The position numbers and the translations under genes are program-made. Under the pieces are notes generated by a model. It had not been told where the DNA came from and did not search any database. It was given only the letters and a program-made list of their open reading frames with translations. From positions 1 through 30,187 of the forward strand of contig JBDREC010000016.1 of NCBI GenBank assembly GCA_043820105.1: a stretch of DNA of 30,187 bases, written 5' to 3'. Source of the stretch: JBDREC01 sp043820105 [NCBI: Pseudomonadota bacterium]. Lineage in GTDB: Bacteria; Bdellovibrionota_F; JAHFAK01. Positions 1-7,733 of the stretch are shown one piece after another (within the stretch, counting starts at the first letter, position 1; each line of letters begins with the position of its first letter).

Positions 1-141
1 ATATGGTACATACTTTGTCAATCCCTTAGCTGCCAATACACAGGTAATTGCCGCTGTTAGCGTAGTCTTGCCATGATCTACGTGTCCTATTGTTCCAACA
101 TTTACGTGGGTTTTACCCCTTTCAAATTTCTCTTTTGCCAT
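1..141 (-). CDS. tuf: Elongation factor Tu, N-terminal 47 codons (partial)
   Basis: The minus strand from 141 reads [20 protein letters not shown] and continues [13 protein letters not shown], the classic EF-Tu start with the G1 P-loop [10 protein letters not shown]-Tu is the GTPase that delivers aminoacyl-tRNA to the ribosome. The gene runs off the left edge, so only the first 47 residues are present. The ATG at 139-141 is preceded by a strong GGAGG ribosome site at about 147-151. It is the last gene of a tRNA-tRNA-tRNA-tRNA-tuf unit, the order known from proteobacterial tufB operons. Confidence 0.97.
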   Translation of the reverse strand, partial: MAKEKFERGKTHVNVGTIGHVDHGKTTLTAAITCVLAAKGLTKYVPY

Positions 142-176
142 TTTATCCTCCGGATAATTATGTTTTCATCGTACCA

Positions 177-248
177 AGCCTAGGGCGGGAATTGAACCCG
201 CGACCACCTCCTTACCAAGGAGGTGCTCTACCACTGAGCCACCCAGGC
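177..248 (-). tRNA. tRNA-Thr (anticodon GGT)
   Basis: A full cloverleaf is seen on the minus strand. The acceptor arm is GCCTGGG/CCTAGGC, the D arm is GCTC/GAGC, the anticodon stem is CCTCC/GGAGG around loop TTGGTAA (anticodon GGT), and the T arm is GCGGG TTCAATT CCCGC. CCA is not encoded. It lies 36 bases upstream of tuf and corresponds to thrT in the E. coli order. Confidence 0.95.
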
Positions 249-257
249 AAAAAATAA

Positions 258-331
258 AGCGGGAAACGGGATTCGAACCCGCGACCCTCAGCTTGGAAGG
301 CTGATGCTCTAGCCAACTGAGCTATTCCCGC
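258..331 (-). tRNA. tRNA-Gly (anticodon TCC)
   Basis: Minus-strand cloverleaf with acceptor GCGGGAA/TTCCCGC, anticodon stem TCAGC/GCTGA around loop CTTCCAA (anticodon TCC), and T arm GCGGG TTCGAAT CCCGT. It is the third tRNA of the four-tRNA cluster ahead of tuf. No CCA is encoded. Confidence 0.95.
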
Positions 332-374
332 AAATAAACTAGATCTAGTGCTAGAGCTAAATCTCGTTGTAAAA

Positions 375-456
375 TGGTGGGGGGAGGATTTGAACCTTCG
401 AAGGCTTAGCCGTCAGATTTACAGTCTGATCCCTTTGACCACTCGGGAACCCCACC
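375..456 (-). tRNA. tRNA-Tyr (anticodon GTA)
   Basis: Minus-strand tRNA with a long variable arm (82 bases, class II). The acceptor is GGTGGGG/CCCCACC with discriminator A. The anticodon stem TCAGA/TCTGA surrounds loop CTGTAAA, giving anticodon GTA. The extra arm lies between the anticodon stem and the T arm, as expected for bacterial tRNA-Tyr. Confidence 0.95.
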
Positions 457-472
457 AAAACAATTCAATATT

Positions 473-537
473 CAAGATGCAAAATGCAAAATGCAAAATT
501 TAATTTTGAATCTTTAATTTTGAATTTTGAATTATTC
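473..537. repeat. Short tandem low-complexity spacer (GCAAAAT x3, then TTTGAAT-like words)
   Basis: Three exact tandem copies of the heptamer GCAAAAT occupy 479-499. They are followed by degenerate AATTTTGAAT-type words to about 537. The array fills the spacer between tRNA-Tyr and the upstream tRNA-Thr. It belongs to the class of 7-base tandem words seen in several other spacers of this window. Confidence 0.7.
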
Positions 538-540
538 CTA

Positions 541-613
541 AGCTGGTGATGGGACTCGAACCCGCGACCTGCTGATTACAAATCAGCTGCTCTACCAATT
601 GAGCTACACCAGC
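541..613 (-). tRNA. tRNA-Thr (anticodon TGT)
   Basis: Minus-strand cloverleaf with acceptor GCTGGTG/CACCAGC type pairing, anticodon stem GCTGA/TCAGC around loop TTTGTAA (anticodon TGT), and T arm GCGGG TTCGAGT CCCAT. It is the first tRNA of the cluster and corresponds to thrU in E. coli. Together with the GGT isoacceptor it brackets Tyr and Gly. Confidence 0.95.
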
Positions 614-723
614 ATATTTTTATTTCAAAATATTGCAAATTATTTTCAAAACAATGAGTTTCATTCAATAATTTTAAAGTGTTACAATATACAATAATAC
701 AAATATTATGTATTAGAAAGTGC

Positions 724-752
724 CATAAACTAGATTTTCCAAAATATGTCAA
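724..752 (-). promoter_or_regulatory. Candidate promoter of the tRNA-tuf operon
   Basis: Reading the minus strand, a perfect -35 TTGACA (752-747) is followed after 17 bases by TTTATG (729-724), a weak -10. An A/T-rich tract lies upstream of the -35. A GC-containing discriminator (GCAC) follows the -10, as is common for stable-RNA promoters. The start would lie about 100 bases before the first tRNA. The poor -10 keeps confidence moderate. Confidence 0.4.
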
Positions 753-806
753 GCTAAAATAGTATAATTTTTTTAGAAAAAATTTGTTTTTAGGGTCCTA
801 AGAAAG

Positions 807-2426
807 TTAAGTATTTTTTCTTTTTTTAAGGTAAAAAATGAGAAAAATTAGCAGGGCAAAAACATTTAAATAGGCAAATAAATCACCAAAAATAGCATAA
901 AAAGTCTTTTTATACTGCAAATCAGTCTCAACTTCTATTAATTTCATATCTTGCACAAAATCTAAGGTTCTCGTTTTTATTCTGCCAAATCTATCAATGG
1001 ATGCTGAAATTCCTGTATTTGCAACTCTTACAATTGGAACACCATATTCAGCTGCCCTAACAGTGGACATTGCCAAATGCTGATATAGAGCTGAGGTTTT
1101 ATCAAACCAGGCATCATTTGTTATATTAACCAGAAAATTTGCACCATTTAAAATGAATTTTCTGGCAATATCTGGAAATATTGCCTCATAACATATCATT
1201 ACGCCAAATTTGCTATCTTTTAATGGCATTACGGTAAACTTATTATCTGTATAAAAATTTCCTGACTGGGAAATTAGTTTTTTAAAAGGTATATACTTTT
1301 CGAGGGGAACATATTCTCCAAAAGGCACCAGATGAGTTTTATGATATTTGGAGATAAGATTGAGATGATTATTAAAATAATATGCAGAATTAAAGTATTT
1401 TTCCTTACCTTCTACTTTTTTACGATTTACAGTACCAATAAGAATATTAGCCTGAATTGGCTTATTAATTTTCAAATATGGGGGTAAATATTCTATTTGC
1501 TCAGGGTGAATCATTGGAGCTGATGCTTCTGGCCAAATAATTAGATCAGCACCTTGTGCGTTAGCCTTAAAAGTCATTTCCCTATAAATATCAACAATAT
1601 TATAAAGGTTACTTATAAGCCATTTTTCATCTTGAGGAATATTACCTTGTAAAATGGCAATCTTATTTTTTTGAGGACTTTTTATTTCATGTTTACTTAT
1701 TAATACTTTGCCATAAATCCAAACAAAGCTAAATAACAGACTAAATATTAAAATCTCTAGCATTGGCAGTTTTTTAATTAATAAAATTCCTATAACATTA
1801 TTTTTATGCTCTTTATAAGATTTAATACTTTTATACAAAACCACGTTTGACAAAATAATGAGAAAATCAATTCCATATACGCCTGTATAAGATGTAATTT
1901 GCATTAAATTGTGATTTAAGTATTGACTATAACCAAGCTCTGACCATGGAAAGGACATAAAGAAAAAATATCGCCTAAGCAACTCTAGTGAAACCCAGGA
2001 TACTGGTGCAACAATTGAAAGAGGAATTTTATACTTAAAACTAAAGAATCTAGTAGAAAGAAAAAATAGACCCGGATAAACAGCTAAGTAAAGACACAAT
2101 AAAATTAAAAGCAAAATTGAAGTCCCAAATGGAATATAGCCATAGCCATTCATTGCAACAACAATCCAGAATAAAGTGCCAATAAAATAGACAAGTCCAA
2201 ACGCATAAGCTGTAAGAAAGGTCTTTTTTAAAGATTTTTTCTCAATTATGAAAAACATTGGAGCAATACAAATCCAGGGTAAAAAAGAAGTAAAGCCATC
2301 TTGCAACCACTCTTTTGAAAACGTGGCTACAGGAAAGGAAAAAACAAGAAGTCCCCCACAAAGAATAGCTAACAGATAAAATTTATTTTTACCAAGATAT
2401 TCCCATTTTGTTTTTTTATTTAACAA
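807..2426 (-). CDS. lnt: Apolipoprotein N-acyltransferase (Lnt)
   Basis: An inner-membrane enzyme that transfers an acyl chain from phospholipid to the N-terminal cysteine of diacylated lipoproteins, the last step of lipoprotein maturation. The first ~240 of 539 residues hold several hydrophobic segments, followed by a periplasmic nitrilase-type domain and a final membrane helix at ~513-531. The nitrilase triad is visible as E300 (IIWPEASAP), K363 (HKTHLVPFGEY) and C412 (MICYEAIFPD). E371 of PFGEY is also present. The start is TTG at 2426: no in-frame ATG exists before the membrane region, and AGAGG sits 5 bases upstream. It overlaps the 3' end of ybeY by 11 bases, suggesting translational coupling. 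Function fits the two lipobox proteins at 11.3-12.3 kb. Identification is by motif, and length is normal for the family. Confidence 0.95.
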   Translation of the reverse strand: MLNKKTKWEYLGKNKFYLLAILCGGLLVFSFPVATFSKEWLQDGFTSFLPWICIAPMFFIIEKKSLKKTFLTAYAFGLVYFIGTLFWIVVAMNGYGYIPFGTSILLLILLCLYLAVYPGLFFLSTRFFSFKYKIPLSIVAPVSWVSLELLRRYFFFMSFPWSELGYSQYLNHNLMQITSYTGVYGIDFLIILSNVVLYKSIKSYKEHKNNVIGILLIKKLPMLEILIFSLLFSFVWIYGKVLISKHEIKSPQKNKIAILQGNIPQDEKWLISNLYNIVDIYREMTFKANAQGADLIIWPEASAPMIHPEQIEYLPPYLKINKPIQANILIGTVNRKKVEGKEKYFNSAYYFNNHLNLISKYHKTHLVPFGEYVPLEKYIPFKKLISQSGNFYTDNKFTVMPLKDSKFGVMICYEAIFPDIARKFILNGANFLVNITNDAWFDKTSALYQHLAMSTVRAAEYGVPIVRVANTGISASIDRFGRIKTRTLDFVQDMKLIEVETDLQYKKTFYAIFGDLFAYLNVFALLIFLIFYLKKRKNT

Positions 2427-2850
2427 ACATACCTCTCAATTTATTTTCTTTTTTTTCCATCTCAATCCTTGAACTTTCATCTTGTTCATGATCATAACCT
2501 AAGAGGTGCAAAAGACCATGAATAAGAAGAATTGATATCTCATTAAAAAGGGAATGTCCTTTATTTTCTGCTTGTCTTTGGGCAGTGTCAATGGAAATGA
2601 TAATGTCTCCAATAAAATTTTTTATTGAAACAAAGTCTTCGTCGTCATCTATATAAAAGGATAAAACATCTGTGGGTTTATCTTTATTCCTATACTGATA
2701 GTTTAATTTTTGAATGGTTTCATCATCTGAAAATAAAATTGTGAAGTCTTTATCTAGTATTTTGAGCTCATTGGCTAATTTAGGCACAAAACTTTTAAGG
2801 TCTTTTTTGATTTTACTGTTTAGTTTATATTCGAAAATTAGATCGTGCAT
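2416..2850 (-). CDS. ybeY: Endoribonuclease YbeY (rRNA maturation factor)
   Basis: A metal-dependent endoribonuclease for 16S rRNA 3' processing and ribosome quality control. The zinc-binding signature HGLLHLLGYDH gives ligands H111, H115 and H121 (numbered from ATG at 2850). Upstream, the family segment NKDKPTDVLSF is also present. I start at the ATG at 2850 (144 residues), which has AAAGG about 8 bases upstream. A TTG at 2874 would add eight residues but lies in the repeat-like spacer and lacks a ribosome site. It sits between the 7TM-HD gene and lnt in a minus-strand operon. The phoH-ybeY-lnt association is widely conserved. Confidence 0.95.
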   Translation of the reverse strand: MHDLIFEYKLNSKIKKDLKSFVPKLANELKILDKDFTILFSDDETIQKLNYQYRNKDKPTDVLSFYIDDDEDFVSIKNFIGDIIISIDTAQRQAENKGHSLFNEISILLIHGLLHLLGYDHEQDESSRIEMEKKENKLRGMFVK

Positions 2851-2866
2851 AATTAGCCTTTTAAAA

Positions 2867-2906
2867 ATAATCAATAATCAACAATTAATAATCAATAATT
2901 AATGAT
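2867..2906. repeat. AATAATCA/AATTAATA low-complexity spacer
   Basis: Imperfect tandem words AATAATCA, ACAATTA and ATAATCAATAATTAATGA fill the spacer between the 7TM-HD gene and ybeY. There is no coding potential. It resembles the other short-word spacers of the window. Confidence 0.5.
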
Positions 2907-2928
2907 TTTGGGTTGGATGTTTTTATTG

Positions 2929-5253
2929 TTATTTACCTTTCTTTTGACCAGGATACTCTACTCTTTGGTGGTAAATGCTTGATGTTAGTACTTGAATAAA
3001 ATTCTTTTGGATGATCTTTAAATCATTGAAAGTTAGATCACAGCTGTCTAGTTGACCATCCGTAAAAAACTTATTTACAATCATAGTTACCATACCTTTT
3101 AATTTTGCAGCACTTGGATCTGGCAAACTTTTAGTTGCTGCTTCAGTTGCATCTGCAAGCATAATAATTGCCGCTTCTTTTGATCTTGGTTTTGGACCAG
3201 GATATCTGTAATCAAGCTCATCAACTGAATCCATTTCGGGATTTTCATTCTTTTTTGCTTTATTATAGAAAAATGAAATCAAACTTGAACCATGGTGTTC
3301 TGGAATAATTTCAATGATTGATTCAGGCAATCGATGTTTTTTAGCAAGCTCTATACCATCCTTAACATGAGCCTGTAAAATTAAACTACTCATTCTAGGT
3401 GCAAGCTTGTCATGCTTATTTTCCAATCCCTTTACCACGTTCTCAATAAAGTAAAGAGGCTTTTCAATTTTACCAATATCATGATATAAAGAGGCAACCT
3501 TTGCAAATAAAGAGTTTGCTCCGATTGCTTCAGCTGCTGATTCGGCGATTCTCGAAACAACAAAAGAATGGTGATTTGTACCAGGGGCTTGAATTGCAAG
3601 CTTAGTCAGCAAAGGGTGCTCAGTATTTGCAAGTTCTAAAAGTTTTATATCTGTAACATAACCAAAAGACTCAAATATTGGCATTATACCCAAAACAATT
3701 ATGCCTGATAAAATACCTCCTAATGAAGTTAAGACCAGAGTATAAAAGAATCCATAAGCATTATCAATTATTCCAAAACCCAGGCTTACAAAAAGCAGAA
3801 ATGATACTGTTACAATATTAGCGCAGCCAATAAATAGACCTGCTTTAATCAAAGAAACTCTTTGCTTAACTTTAGAAACAGAGCCAATTGTATAAATATT
3901 TCCCAAGAATAAAAACACAGAATACAACAAAGCGCTTTCGCTTATAGGAGAGTTTAATTCTACTGAAATACCAAGAAAAACAGAAATTGCTATAGTGAAA
4001 AATATTGCAACTTCAGGATTAAATATAAGCCTTAACAACATTACAGCAGCAAAAACAGGTACAACAAACTTATAAGCACTTGGTGGAATATGTGGTACAG
4101 ACTCTAAAATATTATTTGAAATAAAATTAATTAAGTTCATCATTAAAATTGTTCCCACAAACAAGGTTGAAATTAAAATCATATCCTTAAAACTAGGATT
4201 ATATCTTGAGGTTAACCTGCGAGCAAAGTAATGCATCAAAAAAAAGAAAAAGGATAAAAGTAAAAAAAGCGAAATGAATTTTTCAAAGCGAGTTTCTTTT
4301 GGACTTAAAGCAATAATGCCATCAAGGATTGTTAAATCAACATCACTTATTCGATCGCCCTTCCTAACAATGATTTCTCCCTTTTTAATGCTTACGGTTA
4401 CTTCATTAACATTAGAAGCAATCGTTTCTATTTCCTTTTTTGTTAACTCTTCGTTTAAGATTAGATTTGGTGTGATATATTGCTGAGCAAGAGCTATGAT
4501 AACTTCTTTTTTATTATCACTAATATTTTTAATATTATCTAAAGTATCAGCCCAAATAGAAATTTGTTCACGCGATATTTCTATATCAATAATCCTGGAT
4601 AAGTCACCTGCTTCAAGGCTTTGATCATCTATAAACTTACCGTTATCAATTGACCTAACCTTTATTCCTTTTTTATTTTCATAATATAGATTTTCTTTTT
4701 TGGAAATAATCATCTCTGCCATGCTTTTCTCAATTAGCATGAGAATGGGAGTTTCAATAGTATTTGAAAATTTATTTTCGATTAAGTTATTATAGATATC
4801 TTCATTAACATCTAAATAAATCGTGCTTCTTATTGATTCTAAATTAGCAGAAGGATCTTTACTTTCACCAAACTCAATTAGGCTTCTTCCTTTGCTAAAC
4901 ATTTTCTTTATGTCTTCAACTACAGCTTTTTTCTTTGAAACAAAGTAATCATAAATCGGTCTAATATTTTCACTTGCTTCCTTTTTTTTGAGATCTGTAG
5001 TATTGTGGTCTGTAATTAAATAATCCTTATTAGCTTTAATATTTTTTTCAGCAATCTCGCCAATAGCATATTTTCTAACGGGCATCTCCTGCCTTGGAAT
5101 AATAAGAAAAGCTAAGATTGAAGACATTAGAAACAATAAAATTATTTTATTCTGTTTTAATTTATTTTCTTTTGAAATAGAGATAAATTTTTTATATTTT
5201 TTCTCTTTTGGAATTTTTTCAGCTATTGTTTTTTTTTCATTATTAATACTCAT
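2929..5253 (-). CDS. pgpH: 7TM-HD family phosphohydrolase (PgpH/YqfF-like, putative c-di-AMP phosphodiesterase)
   Basis: 774 residues in the standard domain order: a short basic cytoplasmic N-terminus, one membrane helix at ~35-52, a large extracytoplasmic region (~55-320, the 7TMR-HDED type), about seven membrane helices (~325-525), then a cytoplasmic HD domain. HD metal ligands are visible at H561/H562 (GTNHHSF), H591-D592 (LYHDIGK), H628 (QAHVKDG), H653/H654 (PEHHG) and a later MLADATEA aspartate. In Listeria and Bacillus, family members hydrolyse cyclic di-AMP. Whether this organism makes c-di-AMP cannot be seen here. The gene is 14 bases downstream of phoH and upstream of ybeY, an order shared with Firmicutes and delta-proteobacteria. 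ATG start at 5253. Confidence 0.9.
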   Translation of the reverse strand: MSINNEKKTIAEKIPKEKKYKKFISISKENKLKQNKIILLFLMSSILAFLIIPRQEMPVRKYAIGEIAEKNIKANKDYLITDHNTTDLKKKEASENIRPIYDYFVSKKKAVVEDIKKMFSKGRSLIEFGESKDPSANLESIRSTIYLDVNEDIYNNLIENKFSNTIETPILMLIEKSMAEMIISKKENLYYENKKGIKVRSIDNGKFIDDQSLEAGDLSRIIDIEISREQISIWADTLDNIKNISDNKKEVIIALAQQYITPNLILNEELTKKEIETIASNVNEVTVSIKKGEIIVRKGDRISDVDLTILDGIIALSPKETRFEKFISLFLLLSFFFFLMHYFARRLTSRYNPSFKDMILISTLFVGTILMMNLINFISNNILESVPHIPPSAYKFVVPVFAAVMLLRLIFNPEVAIFFTIAISVFLGISVELNSPISESALLYSVFLFLGNIYTIGSVSKVKQRVSLIKAGLFIGCANIVTVSFLLFVSLGFGIIDNAYGFFYTLVLTSLGGILSGIIVLGIMPIFESFGYVTDIKLLELANTEHPLLTKLAIQAPGTNHHSFVVSRIAESAAEAIGANSLFAKVASLYHDIGKIEKPLYFIENVVKGLENKHDKLAPRMSSLILQAHVKDGIELAKKHRLPESIIEIIPEHHGSSLISFFYNKAKKNENPEMDSVDELDYRYPGPKPRSKEAAIIMLADATEAATKSLPDPSAAKLKGMVTMIVNKFFTDGQLDSCDLTFNDLKIIQKNFIQVLTSSIYHQRVEYPGQKKGK

Positions 5254-5267
5254 TTGTTCTCGCGTCT

Positions 5268-6215
5268 TTATATTAAACTATTATTAAATGCCTTTATTAT
5301 TTCTTTTACCAGACGATGCCTGATAACATCTATGTCTGAAAAACTGCAAAATTTTATGATATCAATATTCCTTAACAAGTCATTTACATGGGCGAGACCT
5401 GATTTTTTGCCACCTGAAAGATCTATTTGAGTAACATCTCCAGTTACAACAATTTTGCAGGCAAAACCAAACCTGGTTAAAAACATTTTCATCTGTTGCA
5501 CTGTTGTGTTTTGTGCTTCATCTAAAATAATAAAAGAATTGTTTAAAGTTCTTCCTCGCATATAGGCAAGAGGGATAACTTCAATAATTCCTTTTTCAAT
5601 CATATTCATTGATTTTTCCATACCCACCATATCTTGCAGGGCATCGTACAGGGGTCTGAGATAAGGATTTATTTTTTCATGCAAGGTTCCAGGAAGATAT
5701 CCAAGGCTTTCTCCTGCTTCAACTGCTGGTCTTGTTAAAATTATACGTTCAACCAATTTCTTATTTAATGCAGCTACTGCCATTGCTACTGCTAAAAAGG
5801 TTTTTCCAGTACCCGCTGGTCCTATTCCAAAAACTAAGTCATACTTTTTTATGCTATCAACATATTCTTTTTGAGCAAGGGACTTAGGTGTTACAGGACG
5901 ATGATTAAAATCAGATAATATCTTACTCATAAAAATGTTCTTTAAATTAATTTCAGGATCAGCTTTCATTGCAAGCAGAGATTTTTCAATATCAACAGAA
6001 GATATTTTATAACCTGATTTAATACATTCAGTTAAGGCCTCCAAGGCCTGCTCAAACAACAAACAATTTTCTTCTAAACCTGATAAAACAATTTTCCCAT
6101 TTCGAAATGTTACCACTAAATCAAGCTCAGCTTCAAAATATTTTAAATTTGCATCATTTTCGCCAAAGAGTTCTTTTAAAATTTTAGGTGCTGGAGAATC
6201 TATTTCTTTATTCAT
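5268..6215 (-). CDS. phoH: PhoH family ATPase (YbeZ-type)
   Basis: 315 residues. The PhoH P-loop core is complete: Walker A GPAGTGKT at 132-139, the family segment ILTRPAVEAGESLGYLPG at ~159-176, and Walker B FIILDEAQN at 228-236. VVTGDVTQIDL follows at ~256-266 and the C-terminal arginine segment DVIRHRLV near 296-303. The N-terminal ~100 residues resemble the KH-like extension of YbeZ proteins. These ATPases are functionally tied to YbeY and RNA metabolism, although the exact reaction is not settled. It is the first gene of the phoH-pgpH-ybeY-lnt unit. ATG at 6215 is preceded by GAAAG and by a good promoter at 6244-6272. Confidence 0.93.
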   Translation of the reverse strand: MNKEIDSPAPKILKELFGENDANLKYFEAELDLVVTFRNGKIVLSGLEENCLLFEQALEALTECIKSGYKISSVDIEKSLLAMKADPEINLKNIFMSKILSDFNHRPVTPKSLAQKEYVDSIKKYDLVFGIGPAGTGKTFLAVAMAVAALNKKLVERIILTRPAVEAGESLGYLPGTLHEKINPYLRPLYDALQDMVGMEKSMNMIEKGIIEVIPLAYMRGRTLNNSFIILDEAQNTTVQQMKMFLTRFGFACKIVVTGDVTQIDLSGGKKSGLAHVNDLLRNIDIIKFCSFSDIDVIRHRLVKEIIKAFNNSLI

Positions 6216-6243
6216 TAAAATTCTTTCTATTTATTTAAATAAT

Positions 6244-6272
6244 ATTTTATGAAATGAAATATGATTAATCAA
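6244..6272 (-). promoter_or_regulatory. Sigma70-type promoter for the phoH operon
   Basis: On the minus strand, -35 TTGATT (6272-6267), a 17-base spacer and -10 TAAAAT (6249-6244). The predicted start lies about 20-25 bases before the phoH ATG, giving a short leader. Spacing is optimal and both hexamers match at five of six positions. Confidence 0.6.
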
Positions 6273-6287
6273 GCGGGGAGTTGGAAA

Positions 6288-6316
6288 AAGTTGTAAGTTG
6301 TAAGTGGTAAGTGTTA
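6288..6316. repeat. Degenerate GTAAGTG/GTAAGTT heptamers
   Basis: Words GTTGTAA, GTTGTAA, GTGGTAA, GTGTTA occur in tandem. Read on the other strand they are the same CTTACCA/CTTACAA family that forms the long array at 9906-9960. They lie in the convergence-free spacer between phoH and the AAA ATPase gene. Confidence 0.5.
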
Positions 6317-6356
6317 TTAGGGCGTTTTTTTGTTCTCACGAGAGCAAATGCTTTTA

Positions 6357-7469
6357 TCAAATAAATTCATTTAAAAAAATATTAGCTGGGCATACCCTTA
6401 TATCTTGCTTTGATACATAATCTTTCTTGCCAATTGCTGAAACCTGAAATGCTTTTACATCTTTAAACCTCTCCTTTAGGTATTTTAATCCCTTTGATAT
6501 TTCATTATCATTCCATTTTGTTTCTATGAACATAATAGGTTTGAAGTCATGTAAAATTACAAAATCAACTTCCCGGCCATCGATATCTCTGAAATATCTC
6601 AGCTCATATTCTTCACCCAAAGAATCTTGCATAAAACAAACCCATTTTAAAAGTGTCACTGCAACTAAATTTTCAAATCTAAGTCCATTTTCTTTTATCA
6701 AAGTCCAATCAAAATGATAATGTTTTTGTTCCTTTTTAACGGCTCTAATCTTAGGGGCACCAAATGGCGATATTCTAAAAATGGAATATAATCTTTCTAA
6801 AATATTAATCCAATTTGCCAAAGTTTTATTAGAAACTGGGATATCTGTTGTTATAGAATTTATTGACAATGGTGAACCAACAAGTTCCGGTAAACGAATG
6901 GATAATAATTCTAAATTTGACAGATCCTTAATGTTTTCCAATTTATTCAATTCTTCATTAATTAACCTTGTTCTATATTCCCTTGACCATCTTTTTGAGT
7001 CTATTTTGGAACTTGCAAAAAATGGTTCGGGAAATCCACCAAGTTCTATTAAAGACAAAAGATCAGCAGTGTTTTGCATTTTTAGTTCTTTAAAACTTAG
7101 TGGAAACATTCTTAGATAATGATATCGTCCCTGCAAGGAATCGCCTGAATACCTGTAATAATCAAGCTTGGCTGACCCGGCAATTAAATATTTTTTATTT
7201 TCATAGCCTTTATCAAAAAGACCTTTTAAAAAATTTCTCCAATTTTTAAATTTATGTATTTCATCTAAGATTAAAAAATTTAAATCTGGAAGTTCCTGTT
7301 TTAATATTTTTTCTCTGTCTTTGGGAACATCCCAATTTAAGTATCCTTTTTTATTTTCAATCAAACCCAAAGCAAAGGTTGTCTTTCCAACCTGACGAGG
7401 ACCACCAATAAAAACCATTTTTTTTTCCAAATCATTTTGAGTTTGCTCTTTTAAATATCTTTCAAACAT
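6357..7469 (-). CDS. AAA_14/DUF4143-type ATPase with a C-terminal nuclease-like fold
   Basis: 370 residues. The N-terminal AAA domain has Walker A GPRQVGKT at 23-30, Walker B FLILDEIHK at 65-73, a sensor-like IAGSAKLD (~96-103) and an arginine-rich GRYHYLR (~114-120). The middle is a winged-helix-like region. The C-terminus (~245-345) contains EVDFVILHDF...IETKW (D302, E316, K318), the pattern of the PD-(D/E)XK-like fold found at the end of DUF4143 proteins. These ATPases are common, mobile accessory genes of unproven function, often found near toxin-antitoxin genes. Here it diverges from an AbiE-like pair. ATG at 7469 has AGGGG upstream. The gene has no operon partner. Confidence 0.85.
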   Translation of the reverse strand: MFERYLKEQTQNDLEKKMVFIGGPRQVGKTTFALGLIENKKGYLNWDVPKDREKILKQELPDLNFLILDEIHKFKNWRNFLKGLFDKGYENKKYLIAGSAKLDYYRYSGDSLQGRYHYLRMFPLSFKELKMQNTADLLSLIELGGFPEPFFASSKIDSKRWSREYRTRLINEELNKLENIKDLSNLELLSIRLPELVGSPLSINSITTDIPVSNKTLANWINILERLYSIFRISPFGAPKIRAVKKEQKHYHFDWTLIKENGLRFENLVAVTLLKWVCFMQDSLGEEYELRYFRDIDGREVDFVILHDFKPIMFIETKWNDNEISKGLKYLKERFKDVKAFQVSAIGKKDYVSKQDIRVCPANIFLNEFI

Positions 7470-7659
7470 TTAGACCCCTTTAATTTCGACCCCACTCCAA
7501 ATTAATCGCGAGCATTTGGCATTGCAGTACAAATAACTCGCAAACATTTCAAGGTCAAGAATTTTTCTGGTAAATTATTAAGCATGGTATGCAATTTTTA
7601 ATGGAAAACATCCTCCTGGGTGTCTGGACTAGCATAAAAAGTATTTTCATACGTTTTTC

Positions 7660-7688
7660 TTGACAAAAAATTGTTAATTATATATTAT
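7660..7688 (+). promoter_or_regulatory. Near-consensus promoter of the AbiEii/AbiEi operon
   Basis: A perfect -35 TTGACA (7660-7665), a 17-base spacer and -10 TATTAT (7683-7688). The predicted start falls at about 7695, inside the palindrome at 7690-7707, and about 40 bases before the toxin-like ATG. Confidence 0.75.
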
Positions 7689-7689
7689 T

Positions 7690-7707
7690 ATTTAGTTAGA
7701 ACTAAAT
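7690..7707. promoter_or_regulatory. Operator-like palindrome over the transcription start
   Basis: ATTTAGTTAGAACTAAAT is a perfect inverted repeat with 8-base arms around AG. It begins two bases after the -10 box, so a bound protein would block initiation. AbiEi antitoxins are known to autorepress through inverted repeats in their promoters, so the downstream AbiEi-like protein is the natural candidate ligand. That assignment is inference. Confidence 0.55.
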
Positions 7708-7733
7708 TAAATTACATAACTAATGGGATTTAA

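Noticed and set aside
760-806. Terminator after lnt
   Set aside because: Only a 4-5 base stem (TTAGG/CCTAA with a two-base loop) is present next to A/T runs, which is too weak to call.
6781-7119. A 112-codon plus-strand opening inside the AAA ATPase gene
   Set aside because: It is antisense to a well-supported ATPase with intact motifs and encodes no recognisable protein.
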